Below are positions 1 to 9,130 of a stretch of DNA of 64,000 nucleotides, piece after piece. Positions within the stretch are counted from its first letter, which is position 1, and the number at the start of each line of letters is the position of its first letter. Where the stretch lies: assembly GCF_001687365.1 (NCBI RefSeq), contig NZ_LGLV01000007.1, forward strand, positions 62,001 through 126,000, in the 5' to 3' direction. The stretch comes from Pararhizobium polonicum (GTDB lineage: Bacteria; Pseudomonadota; Alphaproteobacteria; Rhizobiales; Rhizobiaceae). The notes beneath the pieces are model-generated. The model searched no databases and was not told the origin of the DNA. It was given only the letters and a program-made list of their open reading frames with translations. Position numbers and translations under genes: made by a program.

Positions 1-147
1 ATCTTCGGCAGCGGCGAGGGCCTCGGTATCCGCCAGGCCGATACCGACCTGCGCGACATGTTCAACAAGGCCATCCAGTCTGCCCTCGACGACGGTACGA
101 TCAAGACCCTGTCGATGAAGTGGTTCAAGACCGACGTTACCCCCTGA
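1..147 (+). CDS. Polar amino acid ABC transporter substrate-binding protein, C-terminal fragment
   Basis: The frame is open from the first base and stops with TGA at 145-147, giving 48 residues that end in KWFKTDVTP. The stretch GIRQADTDLRDMFNKAIQ followed by a DGTIKTLSMKWF tail is the usual C-terminal helix of family 3 periplasmic solute-binding proteins (HisJ/ArgT/AapJ type), where a short GT(I/Y)..I..KWF motif closes the domain. The N-terminal part, signal peptide and ligand pocket lie outside the window, so the ligand cannot be read. It is followed by a strong hairpin and then by two permeases and an ATPase, so it is very probably the binding protein of that transporter. Confidence 0.85.
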   Translation: MFGSGEGLGIRQADTDLRDMFNKAIQSALDDGTIKTLSMKWFKTDVTP

Positions 148-157
148 TTCCGCATTC

Positions 158-189
158 GCCCGCCGCTTGCTATTTCGCTTGCGGCGGGC
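158..189 (+). terminator. Hairpin between binding-protein and permease genes (attenuator or RNA-stabilising stem)
   Basis: The arms GCCCGCCGC (158-166) and GCGGCGGGC (181-189) are perfect 9-bp inverted repeats around a 14-nt loop. No T-run follows, so it is not a classic intrinsic terminator. Stems in this position commonly make the periplasmic-binding-protein mRNA more abundant than the downstream permease message; that role is inferred here. The rest of the 140-nt gap, up to 287, shows no other clear feature. Confidence 0.55.
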
Positions 190-287
190 ACACTTGCTGC
201 GGCGGGCCGTTTCTCATCGGTGCGGCCTGCCATATCACTTGACGATCGGGAAACCGGCTGGGCCGGAAACGACGGGGCGCCTGCGGC

Positions 288-1010
288 ATGGCACTACTTC
301 AAATGATCGGATTTGGCCCCACCGGCTGGGGCGGGCTGCTTTTGGTCGCTGCCCTGATGACGCTGTGCGTCACCGGCGTGGCGCTCTTGATCGGCGCCAT
401 TCTCGGCTCGCTGGTCGCCTGGGCCAAGCTGTCGGGCAGCCGGATACTGCGGACGATCGGTGGCACCTATACAACGGTGTTTCGCGGTGTCCCTGAACTG
501 CTGATCATCTATCTCGTCTATTTCGGCGGATCGAGCGCGGTCACCGCCATCGGTACGGCGATGGGCTATGAGGGCTTTCTCGGCCTTCCGTCCTTTGCCG
601 CCGGCGCGCTTGCCGTCGGCATCATTTCCGGTGCCTATCAGGCCGAAGTCTTTCGCGGCGCCTACCTTGCCATTCCCAAGGGTGAGCTGGAAGCGGCGCA
701 GGCGATCGGCATGAACAGGCGACTGCGCTTTCGCCGCATCATCGGCCCGCAGGTGTTCCGGTTCGCCATTCCGGGCATCGGCAATGTCTGGCAGCTCAGC
801 CTGAAGGATTCGGCCCTCGTATCGGTAACCGGTCTGGCGGACCTGATGCGCACCAGCCAGGTCGCCGCCGGATCGACACGGCAGCATTTCCTGTTCTTCA
901 TCGTCGGCGGCTGCCTCTACCTGATCCTCACCAGCTTCTCGGACCGCATTTTCACCAGCGCCGAAAAGCGCGCCAATCGCAGCATGCCGACCAGTCTCGG
1001 CCAGGCCTGA
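288..1010 (+). CDS. Polar amino acid ABC transporter permease (HisQ-like)
   Basis: This 240-residue protein has about five hydrophobic segments, beginning near residues 15-40. It carries the HisM/HisQ (PAAT) inner-membrane signature: FRGVPELLIIYLVYFG near residue 65 and the EAA loop LAIPKGELEAAQAIGMNRRLRFRRIIGPQ near residue 128, which contacts the ATPase. It should form the heterodimeric channel with the next gene, 15 nt downstream. The family imports basic or polar amino acids and opines. The neighbouring ammonia-lyase homologue suggests a histidine-like ligand, but that is inference. The ATG at 288 is preferred over the internal ATG at 303 because it starts a typical N-terminus. Confidence 0.9.
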   Translation: MALLQMIGFGPTGWGGLLLVAALMTLCVTGVALLIGAILGSLVAWAKLSGSRILRTIGGTYTTVFRGVPELLIIYLVYFGGSSAVTAIGTAMGYEGFLGLPSFAAGALAVGIISGAYQAEVFRGAYLAIPKGELEAAQAIGMNRRLRFRRIIGPQVFRFAIPGIGNVWQLSLKDSALVSVTGLADLMRTSQVAAGSTRQHFLFFIVGGCLYLILTSFSDRIFTSAEKRANRSMPTSLGQA

Positions 1011-1025
1011 TCAAGGAGACGCGCG

Positions 1026-1736
1026 ATGGATATCGCCTTCATGTTCGAGACCATGAAAACGCTGCTGGCCGCATTGCCGATGACGCTGGCGCTGTTTGCC
1101 TTTTCCGTCTTCTTTGGCGGAATACTGGCGCTCGTCATCGTCTGGATGCGGGTGAGCGGCAATGCCGTCGCCCGTAATTTCGCCAAGGGCTATATTTTCA
1201 TCTTCCGCGGCTCGCCGTTGCTGATCCAGATGTTCCTGATCTTCTACGGCCTCGGGCAGTTCGGTTTCATCCGCTACAGTTTCCTCTGGCCGGCGCTGCG
1301 CGAACCCTTTGTCTGCGCGGTGCTGGCGCTGGCGCTGTGCACGGCCGGCTACACGGCTGAAATCTTCCGCTTCGGCCTGCGCGCCATTCCGGCCAAGGAG
1401 ATCGAGGCGGCCCGTTCCGTCGGCATGTCCGGCTTTCTCCTGACGCGGCGCATCCTGGCGCCGATCGCCTTTCGCCATGCGCTTCCGGCCTATTCGACCG
1501 AAGTGGTGATGATGGTGAAATCGACCGCACTGGCCAGTCTGGTGACGGTCTGGGAAGTGACCGGGGTCGCCCAGCGGCTGATTTCGCAGACCTACCGCAC
1601 GATGGAAGTTTTCCTGTGCGCCGCCATCATCTACCTGCTTTTGAATTTCCTGATCCTGCAGGCCATGTCCCTGCTGGAATACAAGCTGACCCCGCACCGC
1701 CGTGCAGCGCCCCTGTTTCCGGTGCCGCAGCGATGA
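1026..1736 (+). CDS. Polar amino acid ABC transporter permease (HisM-like)
   Basis: This 236-residue inner-membrane protein is the second HisQM-type permease. The N-terminal segment (about residues 10-45) is hydrophobic. The sequence [17 protein letters not shown] near residue 60 and the EAA loop [18 protein letters not shown] near residue 120 are the family hallmarks. An AAGGAG-type ribosome site lies just before the ATG. The stop codon overlaps the ATG of the ATPase gene by 4 nt, so the two are probably translationally coupled. It pairs with the upstream permease; the ligand is unknown. Confidence 0.9.
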   Translation: MDIAFMFETMKTLLAALPMTLALFAFSVFFGGILALVIVWMRVSGNAVARNFAKGYIFIFRGSPLLIQMFLIFYGLGQFGFIRYSFLWPALREPFVCAVLALALCTAGYTAEIFRFGLRAIPAKEIEAARSVGMSGFLLTRRILAPIAFRHALPAYSTEVVMMVKSTALASLVTVWEVTGVAQRLISQTYRTMEVFLCAAIIYLLLNFLILQAMSLLEYKLTPHRRAAPLFPVPQR

Positions 1737-2539
1737 ACCCGACGATCCTCAACCAGACTGGAACGACCATGGCAGGCACGACCCGGCTTTCCGTCCGCAA
1801 TATCCGCAAGAGTTTCGGTACGCATGAGGTGCTGCGCGGCATCTCGCTCGAGGCGCGCGACGGCGACGTCATTTCGCTGCTGGGCGCCAGCGGTTCGGGC
1901 AAATCGACATTCCTGCGCTGTATCAACCTTCTGGAAATCGCCGACCATGGCGAGATTTCCGTCGATGGCGAGCTGATCCAGATGGTGGAACGCGGTGGCC
2001 GGAACGTTCCTGCCAACCGCCGTCAGGTGGATCGCATCCGCTCGGAACTCGGCATGGTGTTCCAGTCCTTCAATCTCTGGTCCCACATGACGATCCTCGA
2101 AAACATTATCGAGGGCCCCGTGCATGTGCTCAAGCGCCCACGTGCTGAATGCATCGCCGAAGCTGAAGCGCTGCTGGAAAAAGTCGGCATCGCCGAAAAA
2201 CGCCATGCCTATCCGGCACACCTGTCCGGTGGTCAGCAGCAACGCGCGGCGATCGCCCGCTCTCTGGCAATGAAGCCGAAGGTGATGCTGTTCGACGAGC
2301 CGACGTCCGCGCTCGATCCGGAGCTTGTCGGCGAAGTGCTGCGCGTCATGCGCGCGCTTGCCGAAGAGGGCATGACCATGCTGGTCGTTACCCACGAGAT
2401 GAGCTTTGCCCGCAATGTCTCCAACCGGGTGATCTTCATGAAATCCGGCGAGATCGACAGCGATGGTTCACCGGAAGAGCTGTTCGGCCAGGGCGGCTCG
2501 CCGAGCTTCCGCCAGTTCATCGGCAATTTCGGAGGCTGA
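1733..2539 (+). CDS. Polar amino acid ABC transporter ATP-binding protein (HisP/GlnQ-like)
   Basis: This 268-residue cytoplasmic ATPase energises the two preceding permeases. It has Walker [10 protein letters not shown], the Q-loop [13 protein letters not shown], the signature [16 protein letters not shown] and Walker [15 protein letters not shown], and the H-loop VVTHEM. The insertion [17 protein letters not shown] is typical of the HisP/GlnQ/OccP subfamily. The start chosen is ATG 1733, which overlaps the preceding TGA; a second ATG at 1769 would remove a 12-residue lead that is not conserved in the family. Only 2 nt separate its stop from the GTG of the ammonia-lyase homologue, so transport and catabolism are in one transcript. 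Confidence 0.92.
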   Translation: MNPTILNQTGTTMAGTTRLSVRNIRKSFGTHEVLRGISLEARDGDVISLLGASGSGKSTFLRCINLLEIADHGEISVDGELIQMVERGGRNVPANRRQVDRIRSELGMVFQSFNLWSHMTILENIIEGPVHVLKRPRAECIAEAEALLEKVGIAEKRHAYPAHLSGGQQQRAAIARSLAMKPKVMLFDEPTSALDPELVGEVLRVMRALAEEGMTMLVVTHEMSFARNVSNRVIFMKSGEIDSDGSPEELFGQGGSPSFRQFIGNFGG

Positions 2540-2541
2540 GC

Positions 2542-4035
2542 GTGCAGGATATCGTGCTGGAGACGGTGCTTGACTGGCGCGCCGTGGCTGGAGTTGCCAA
2601 AGGTGCCAAACTTTCGTTGTCCGCTGAAGCGTCTCAACGGATCGAGACGGCCAGCCGTATCGTTGCAGCGATCGTCGAAAGCGGCGTGCGGGCCTATGGC
2701 GTCAACACTGGCGTCGGCGCACTGGCCGATACGGTGGTCGATCGTCCGTCGCAGAGCCGCCTGTCGCGCAATATCATCCTTAGCCACGCCTGCGGCGTCG
2801 GTCCGCTGCTGGAGGCGCGTGAAGTCCGGGCCATCATCGCGGCGCAGATCGCCAATTTCTCGCATGGTCATTCCGGCGTGCGGTTGGCGATTGTCGAGGC
2901 GTTGCAGGCGTTCCTGCGCGAAGACTGCATTCCCGATGTGCCATCAAAAGGTTCTGCCGGATATCTGACCCACAATGCCCATATTGCGCTGGTGCTGATC
3001 GGCGAGGGCAGGGCGCGGCTGAAGGGAAAGCCCGTCATCGGCGCGGAAGCTTTGAAATCGCTCGGTATCGAACCGCTGGTGCTGCAGGCCAAGGAAGGCC
3101 TCAGCCTCGTCAACGGGACGGCATGCTCTACCGGGCTTGGATCGGTGGCATTGGCGCGGGCCGAACGGTTTTTGCAATGGGCCGATGCCATCGCGGCGCT
3201 GACCATCGAAGCGCTTGGCGGGCAGATGACGGCCTTCGATGCGCCGGTGCTTGCGCTTCGCAAGTCGAAGGGGATCGAAACGGTCGGCAAAACATTGCGC
3301 GAGCGCCTCGCTGGCAGCGGTCTCATAGAGGCGGCCAGGGGAGCACGCACACAGGACGCGCTCAGTCTTCGCTCCGTTCCCCATGCGCATGGCGCGGGCT
3401 GGGATGTTTTCGAATTCGCCGGCGCGATCGTCGATCAGGAATTGGCTTCCGTGACCGATAATCCGGCCGTATCCGGCACGCCGGACGTACCCGTCGTCTC
3501 GTCTGAGGCGCATGCCGTTGCGCCCGCTCTCGGACAGGCGCTCGATAGCCTTGCCATCTCCATTGCCCAGATTTCGGCGATGAGCGAGCGTCGGATCGAC
3601 CGGCTGGTCAATCCGCTGGTCAGTGGTCTGCCGGCATTCCTGGCTGTCGATCCCGGTGCAGGGTCCGGTTTCATGATCGCGCAATACACAGCGGCGGCCC
3701 TTGCCGCTGAAAACCGGCGTCTCGGCGCACCGGCCAGCCTCGATGGCGGCATCACGTCGGCGCTGCAAGAGGATTTCCTTGGACATCCGACGGCAGCGGC
3801 CAACAAGTTGCTGGCGGTCATCGACAATGCCGAGCAAATTCTGGGCATTGAATTTGCCGCGGCCGCACAGGCGCAGGATTTCAAGGCCAGCGTCGCGCCG
3901 CGAGCCCACGGCACGGATGCGCTCTACCGCCATATCCGCGCTACCGTGCCAACCTATGCCGACGACCGGCCGCTCGGCTGGGATCTGGAAAAGGCCCGCG
4001 ATCTGCTGCGTGGATCGCCGCCGCCCGGCGTCTGA
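2542..4035 (+). CDS. Histidine ammonia-lyase homologue lacking the Ala-Ser-Gly MIO triad
   Basis: This 497-residue protein clearly belongs to the aromatic amino acid ammonia-lyase fold. It matches the hutH product in this same window along its length: YGVNTG with Tyr52, LSHACGVG with His82, LVNGT with Asn191, QD..LR ending in Arg277, and LQED with Glu410. The loop that makes the electrophilic cofactor 4-methylideneimidazole-5-one differs. hutH here reads [15 protein letters not shown], while this protein reads KGSAGYLTHNAH at residues 136-147, so exactly the Ala-Ser-Gly triad is missing. The active-site Tyr of QDPYCIR is Leu274. Standard MIO deamination is therefore not expected. The frame is intact, with an ideal GGAGG six bases before the GTG start, and it sits in an operon, so it looks selected for another reaction or a binding role. 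Function unknown. Confidence 0.88.
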   Translation: MQDIVLETVLDWRAVAGVAKGAKLSLSAEASQRIETASRIVAAIVESGVRAYGVNTGVGALADTVVDRPSQSRLSRNIILSHACGVGPLLEAREVRAIIAAQIANFSHGHSGVRLAIVEALQAFLREDCIPDVPSKGSAGYLTHNAHIALVLIGEGRARLKGKPVIGAEALKSLGIEPLVLQAKEGLSLVNGTACSTGLGSVALARAERFLQWADAIAALTIEALGGQMTAFDAPVLALRKSKGIETVGKTLRERLAGSGLIEAARGARTQDALSLRSVPHAHGAGWDVFEFAGAIVDQELASVTDNPAVSGTPDVPVVSSEAHAVAPALGQALDSLAISIAQISAMSERRIDRLVNPLVSGLPAFLAVDPGAGSGFMIAQYTAAALAAENRRLGAPASLDGGITSALQEDFLGHPTAAANKLLAVIDNAEQILGIEFAAAAQAQDFKASVAPRAHGTDALYRHIRATVPTYADDRPLGWDLEKARDLLRGSPPPGV

Positions 4036-4056
4036 AATCCCTGAAAGGACATTGCC

Positions 4057-5214
4057 ATGACCGCCCATTTTGACGTTGCCGTTGTCGGTCTTGGCGCCAT
4101 GGGCAGTGCCGCCATCGCGCATCTGGCCGCGCGCGGCGTGAAGGCGATCGGCATCGATGCCTATTATCCGGCGCATGCGCTGAGTTCGTCTCATGGCGAC
4201 AGCCGGTTGATCCGGCTCGGCTATTTCGAGGATCCGTCCTATGTGCCGCTGCTGCAGCGCGCCTATGACAATTGGCGGGCACTGGAGGCGCGGCTGCGCG
4301 AGGACGTGCTGACGATCACCGGCGTGCTGCAGATCGGCAAGCCGGACAGCAAGATTGTCAGCGGTACCCGGAAATCCTGCGCCCTGCACAACCTGCCGCT
4401 GGAAACGCTGGACCCGGAGGCGATGCGCCGCCGGTTTCCGGTGTTTTCGCTGGATAGCGACGAGGTCGCGTTGCTTGATCCGCAGGGCGGCTATCTGCGG
4501 CCGGAAGTGGCCGTCATGGGCCATCTCAAGCTTGCCGCCGGTGATGGCGCCGTCCTGCATTTCGGAGAGAAGGTCGTTGCCATCGAGCCGGGCGAAAGCG
4601 GCGTCGTCATCGTGTCGGATACGGGCCGCTACAGCGCAGGCAAGGTCATCGTTGCGACCGGCTCCTGGATCGGGGAGCTGGTACCGGTGTTGCGCGAGCA
4701 TGCGGTGCCGATCAAGCAGGTCGTCTCCTGGTATCAGCCGGTGGACGGCTTCATCACCGCTCCGCAACGCATGCCGGTCTTCATCCGCGACGAAGGTGAA
4801 AACGGCTCGTTCTTCGGCTTTCCGGCGATCGGCGTCGATGGCGTCAAGGTTGGCCGTCACGCGCATTTTCGCGAGCCGATCGATCCGAACCAGCCCAATC
4901 CGCCGGTGAACGGCAGAGATACCGATCTCCTCGACGGTTTTATCCAGCGGCGCCTTCCAGCCGCTGCCGGGCTGCGTGTCCGGTCCACCACCTGCCGCTA
5001 CACCATGCTGCCAAGCGAGGATTTCCTCATCGATCTCCTGCCCGGCGACAAGCGTATCGTTGTGGCATCGCCTTGCTCCGGCCATGGCTTCAAGTTCACC
5101 AGTGTCGTCGGTGAAATTCTGGCTGATCTGGCGCTGGATGGCGGCACGGATCTGCCGGTCGGGGCTTTTTCGTTTGACGCCATGGACCGGTTTCTGGCGG
5201 CGCAGGGGGCTTGA
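4057..5214 (+). CDS. Monomeric sarcosine oxidase / N-methyltryptophan oxidase-like FAD enzyme
   Basis: This 385-residue flavoenzyme of the DAO superfamily has the dinucleotide motif VGLGAMGSAA at residues 10-19, the MSOX/MTOX signature SSSHGDSRLIR near residues 43-53 and the C-terminal SGHGFKF near residue 337. Cys313, in TTCRYTM, matches the cysteine that binds FAD covalently in monomeric sarcosine oxidase. Members oxidise secondary amines such as sarcosine, N-methyltryptophan or pipecolate to an imine, releasing hydrogen peroxide. The gene starts 21 nt after the lyase homologue, so the likely substrate is a product or N-substituted relative of the transported compound. That substrate is not readable from sequence. 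Confidence 0.88.
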   Translation: MTAHFDVAVVGLGAMGSAAIAHLAARGVKAIGIDAYYPAHALSSSHGDSRLIRLGYFEDPSYVPLLQRAYDNWRALEARLREDVLTITGVLQIGKPDSKIVSGTRKSCALHNLPLETLDPEAMRRRFPVFSLDSDEVALLDPQGGYLRPEVAVMGHLKLAAGDGAVLHFGEKVVAIEPGESGVVIVSDTGRYSAGKVIVATGSWIGELVPVLREHAVPIKQVVSWYQPVDGFITAPQRMPVFIRDEGENGSFFGFPAIGVDGVKVGRHAHFREPIDPNQPNPPVNGRDTDLLDGFIQRRLPAAAGLRVRSTTCRYTMLPSEDFLIDLLPGDKRIVVASPCSGHGFKFTSVVGEILADLALDGGTDLPVGAFSFDAMDRFLAAQGA

Positions 5215-5216
5215 TC

Positions 5217-6143
5217 ATGACCTATAAGCTCGTGCCTGCGTCCGAAACCTTCTTTGACCTGCCGGCCGCGAGTGAAGCCCACGCGGGTTCCGTCGCGATT
5301 TTTGGGGCCGTGCATGGAACGGCCTATCCCGGCAGCATTCATGACATATCGGGCCTATCGCCGCCGGATGTCGTCCGTCGGGCAATCACCGAAGCCTCCG
5401 TGCATATCGATCATTGGGATTTTGATTTCGACGGCCCGTTGTTGAATGACGGCGCCCTGGAGGTCGTCGACCTCGGCGATGTCGCGACGAAACCGGATGA
5501 CAATGCCGGCAATCGCGCCGCAATCGAAGCGGTCACACGCGACATCCGCATGGCGGGAGCCATTCCGATCCTGATCGGCGGCGACGATTCGGCCGCCATC
5601 CCCTTCATGCAGGGGCTTGCCGATGTCGATCGCCTGCACATTCTGCAGATCGACGCGCATATCGACTGGCGTGACCGGATCAGCGATGAGACGCTGGGCT
5701 ATTCCAGCACGATGCGGCGGGCCTCGGAGCTTCCTTTTGTCCGCTCGATGACCCAGGTCGGCATCCGCGCTGTCGGCAGCGCCCGGCGGGAAGAGGTCGA
5801 GGCGACGAGGGCATGGGGTTCGCGGCTGGTGACGGTGCGGCAGGTGCGGGCCAGTGGCATGGCAGACATCGCCGATGCCATACCGCGCGATGGCACGCTG
5901 CTGATCCATATCGACGTCGATGCGCTCGATCCGTCGATTTGCCCTGGTGTCAACGCGCTGTCGCCCGGTGGTCTGTGGCTGGATGAGGTGACGGATCTCA
6001 TTGCCTCAGCCATGACCGGCCGCACGCTTGCCGGGTTTTCGATTGTCGAACTCCAGCCGAAAAACGATGTCAACGATATGACCGCGACCGTTGTCGGCCG
6101 CCTGATTTGCCACGTGCTTGGCCATCTGGCCCGCAGAACATAG
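5217..6143 (+). CDS. Arginase/agmatinase-family ureohydrolase with a GGDDS variant metal site
   Basis: This protein of about 308 residues carries the ureohydrolase metal motifs: IDAHIDW (DAHxD), HIDVDALDPSICPG (DxDxxDP) and GGDDS. In most arginases and agmatinases the last motif is GGDHS, and its His is a manganese ligand; here it is Asp. Members hydrolyse guanidino or formimino C-N bonds (arginine, agmatine, formiminoglutamate, guanidinobutyrate). In this operon it could cleave an amidine or formimino product of the preceding enzymes; that is inference. ATG 5217 follows an AGGGGG ribosome site and is preferred to the TTG at 5211, which overlaps the previous stop. Confidence 0.87.
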   Translation: MTYKLVPASETFFDLPAASEAHAGSVAIFGAVHGTAYPGSIHDISGLSPPDVVRRAITEASVHIDHWDFDFDGPLLNDGALEVVDLGDVATKPDDNAGNRAAIEAVTRDIRMAGAIPILIGGDDSAAIPFMQGLADVDRLHILQIDAHIDWRDRISDETLGYSSTMRRASELPFVRSMTQVGIRAVGSARREEVEATRAWGSRLVTVRQVRASGMADIADAIPRDGTLLIHIDVDALDPSICPGVNALSPGGLWLDEVTDLIASAMTGRTLAGFSIVELQPKNDVNDMTATVVGRLICHVLGHLARRT

Positions 6144-6146
6144 GTC

Positions 6147-6746
6147 TCAGCTCGCGGCGAGGCGGATGAGGTAGGCCTCTGTCGGCATATCGGAGGTGAT
6201 GGAGACAACGCCCTTGAGGATGGCGCAATCGAGCCGGCCGAGCTCTTCGGCGTGGTCGCCGCTGTCGATCCGTAGATTGCCCAGCGACAGAAGCATCGTG
6301 ACGCCGCCCTCGGCATCCAGATGGTGCTCTCCTTCGACAATCCGCTTCTCGACCTGGTGCGTCCACTGGCCGCGCCGGGTCATGACGTTCAGATCGACGA
6401 TAGTGCCCGAAACGAGCCGGGCGGACGTCGCGGCATCCGCGGGGAAAGCCAGCGGTTCGGAAAATTGCGTCAATACGACAGGTGCCCTGCCAGCGATGTC
6501 CAACTCCATCCCTTGCCCTTCAAGGATGGACAAGGTTCGGTCTATCCCGGGGAAAACGGAGAACGGGCCGTCGCTTGCAACCGTTGCCATGCTGATCCGC
6601 CAGCCGAACGTGGCAAGATCGGCCTCGGGCGGAAACACCGCAATCTCCACGGTTTCGCCACCGCCGTTTTTCCAGGGCATGCGACGGTAGGTATCGGCTT
6701 TTAAAACCAGCGGGTGGTTGGGGTTGGGCTGCCGTGTACCGGACAT
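6147..6746 (-). CDS. hutD: HutD-family cupin protein
   Basis: This 199-residue protein matches the HutD/Ves family: the N-terminal YRRMPWKNGGGETVEIAVFP, then FGWRISMATVASDGPFSVFPGIDRTLSILEGQGM, then DLNVMTRRG. HutD proteins are small bicupins encoded in many hut loci. They are thought to act as a governor of histidine-utilisation activity, possibly by binding an intermediate such as formylglutamate; no catalytic role is settled. It is convergent with the ureohydrolase, with 3 nt between stops, and 700 nt from hutU. Its placement beside the MIO-less operon rather than inside the hut operon leaves open which pathway it serves. Confidence 0.85.
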   Translation of the reverse strand: MSGTRQPNPNHPLVLKADTYRRMPWKNGGGETVEIAVFPPEADLATFGWRISMATVASDGPFSVFPGIDRTLSILEGQGMELDIAGRAPVVLTQFSEPLAFPADAATSARLVSGTIVDLNVMTRRGQWTHQVEKRIVEGEHHLDAEGGVTMLLSLGNLRIDSGDHAEELGRLDCAILKGVVSITSDMPTEAYLIRLAAS

Positions 6747-6765
6747 TGTAAACCTCGATGAAGTG

Positions 6766-6789
6766 AACTAAGTTTAGTGGACTAAGTCC
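6766..6789. promoter_or_regulatory. Tandem palindromes upstream of the antitoxin gene (candidate operator)
   Basis: Two related palindromes centred 14 bp apart are visible: AACTAAGTT at 6766-6774 and GGACTAAGTCC at 6779-6789, both built on ACTAAGT. They lie between the divergent hutD and antitoxin starts and end 14 nt before the antitoxin ATG. Paired short palindromes at this distance are typical of autoregulated Phd/VapB-type promoters. Binding is inferred. Confidence 0.5.
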
Positions 6790-6803
6790 GCTGGAGAGTG
6801 ATG

Positions 6804-7064
6804 ATGGAAACCGTCAATATACACGAAGCGAAGACGCATCTCTCACGCCTGATGGAAAAGGTGTCCAAGGGTGAAACCTTCATCATCGCCAAAGCCGGCA
6901 AGCCGATCGGCAAGCTGGTGCCTCTGGACGATGCGGAAGCCCCCCAAAAAAACCGCATCGGGCTTATGAAGGGCATATTCAAGACGCGGGACGATCTCGA
7001 TACGATGATGGCCGATGAGATCGAAGAGATATTCTACCGCAATCCGGACAAGTTCAAAGACTGA
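6804..7064 (+). CDS. Type II antitoxin, Phd/YefM-VapB family
   Basis: This 86-residue protein begins METVNIHEAKTHLSRLMEKVSKGETF, then IIAKAGKPIGKLVPL, the standard DNA-binding half of Phd-type antitoxins. An acidic C-terminal tail (MADEIEEIFYRNPDKFKD) should wrap the toxin. ATG 6804 is chosen because GGAG lies seven bases upstream; in-frame ATG 6801 and GTG 6798 are alternatives. The partner toxin immediately downstream is broken, so this antitoxin is probably an orphan, kept for DNA binding or by recent decay of the module. Confidence 0.85.
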   Translation: METVNIHEAKTHLSRLMEKVSKGETFIIAKAGKPIGKLVPLDDAEAPQKNRIGLMKGIFKTRDDLDTMMADEIEEIFYRNPDKFKD

Positions 7065-7453
7065 CGGGACTTCTGCTCGATACGCAAATCCTCATCTGAA
7101 CTGTGGGCGATATCGATCGGCTCCCCGGGGGGCCATGTCATCAAAGATATAAACAGCGAGCTTCTCTCTCCAGTCCGGCCAGTATCTGGGAAACGGCGAT
7201 AAAACATGGGTTGGGCCGTGCCGATTTTCGAACGGATCCTTTTGTCCTCCGTTATCGCCTGCTCGAAAACGGATACATCGAGCTTCCGATCAACAGCGAA
7301 CATGCAATCGCGATTGCGGGTTTGCCTTTGCTTCACAAAGACCCCTTCGACCGCATCCTGATTGCTCAGGCCATGATCGAAGGGGTTCCGTTGATAACCG
7401 TCGACGATGTCGTTCTTCGATATCCCGGTCTTCCGAAATATCCGCCGGTCTAA
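7061..7453 (+). pseudogene. Degraded VapC-type PIN-domain toxin
   Basis: Downstream of the antitoxin, the frame beginning CTG at 7061 encodes LTGLLLDTQILI, the expected PIN N-terminus with its first catalytic Asp. It then hits TGA at 7097-7099, where most relatives have Trp. The same frame resumes as TVGDIDRLPG and then becomes non-homologous. Between about 7125 and 7170 another frame reads GHVIKDINSELL, the expected helix. The first frame then returns with SPASIWETAIKHGLGR and runs to LHKDPFDRILIAQA and VPLITVDD. So there is a nonsense codon, two compensating single-base shifts, and CTG where the usual overlapping ATGA start would be. The toxin is almost certainly inactive. A sequencing error would have to affect several sites. 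Confidence 0.82.
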
Positions 7454-7456
7454 GCG

Positions 7457-9126
<1,670 letters not shown>

Positions 9127-9130
<4 letters not shown>

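Noticed and set aside
2542-4035. Lyase homologue as a pseudogene
   Set aside because: The frame is uninterrupted over 497 codons, most active-site residues outside the deleted triad remain, and the ribosome site and operon spacing are good. Decay would be expected to leave other damage.
2944-5085. 713-codon open frame on the minus strand
   Set aside because: It lies antisense to the lyase homologue and the MSOX-like gene, which have clear family motifs. Its composition is that of a high-GC shadow frame and it has no recognisable domain or ribosome site.
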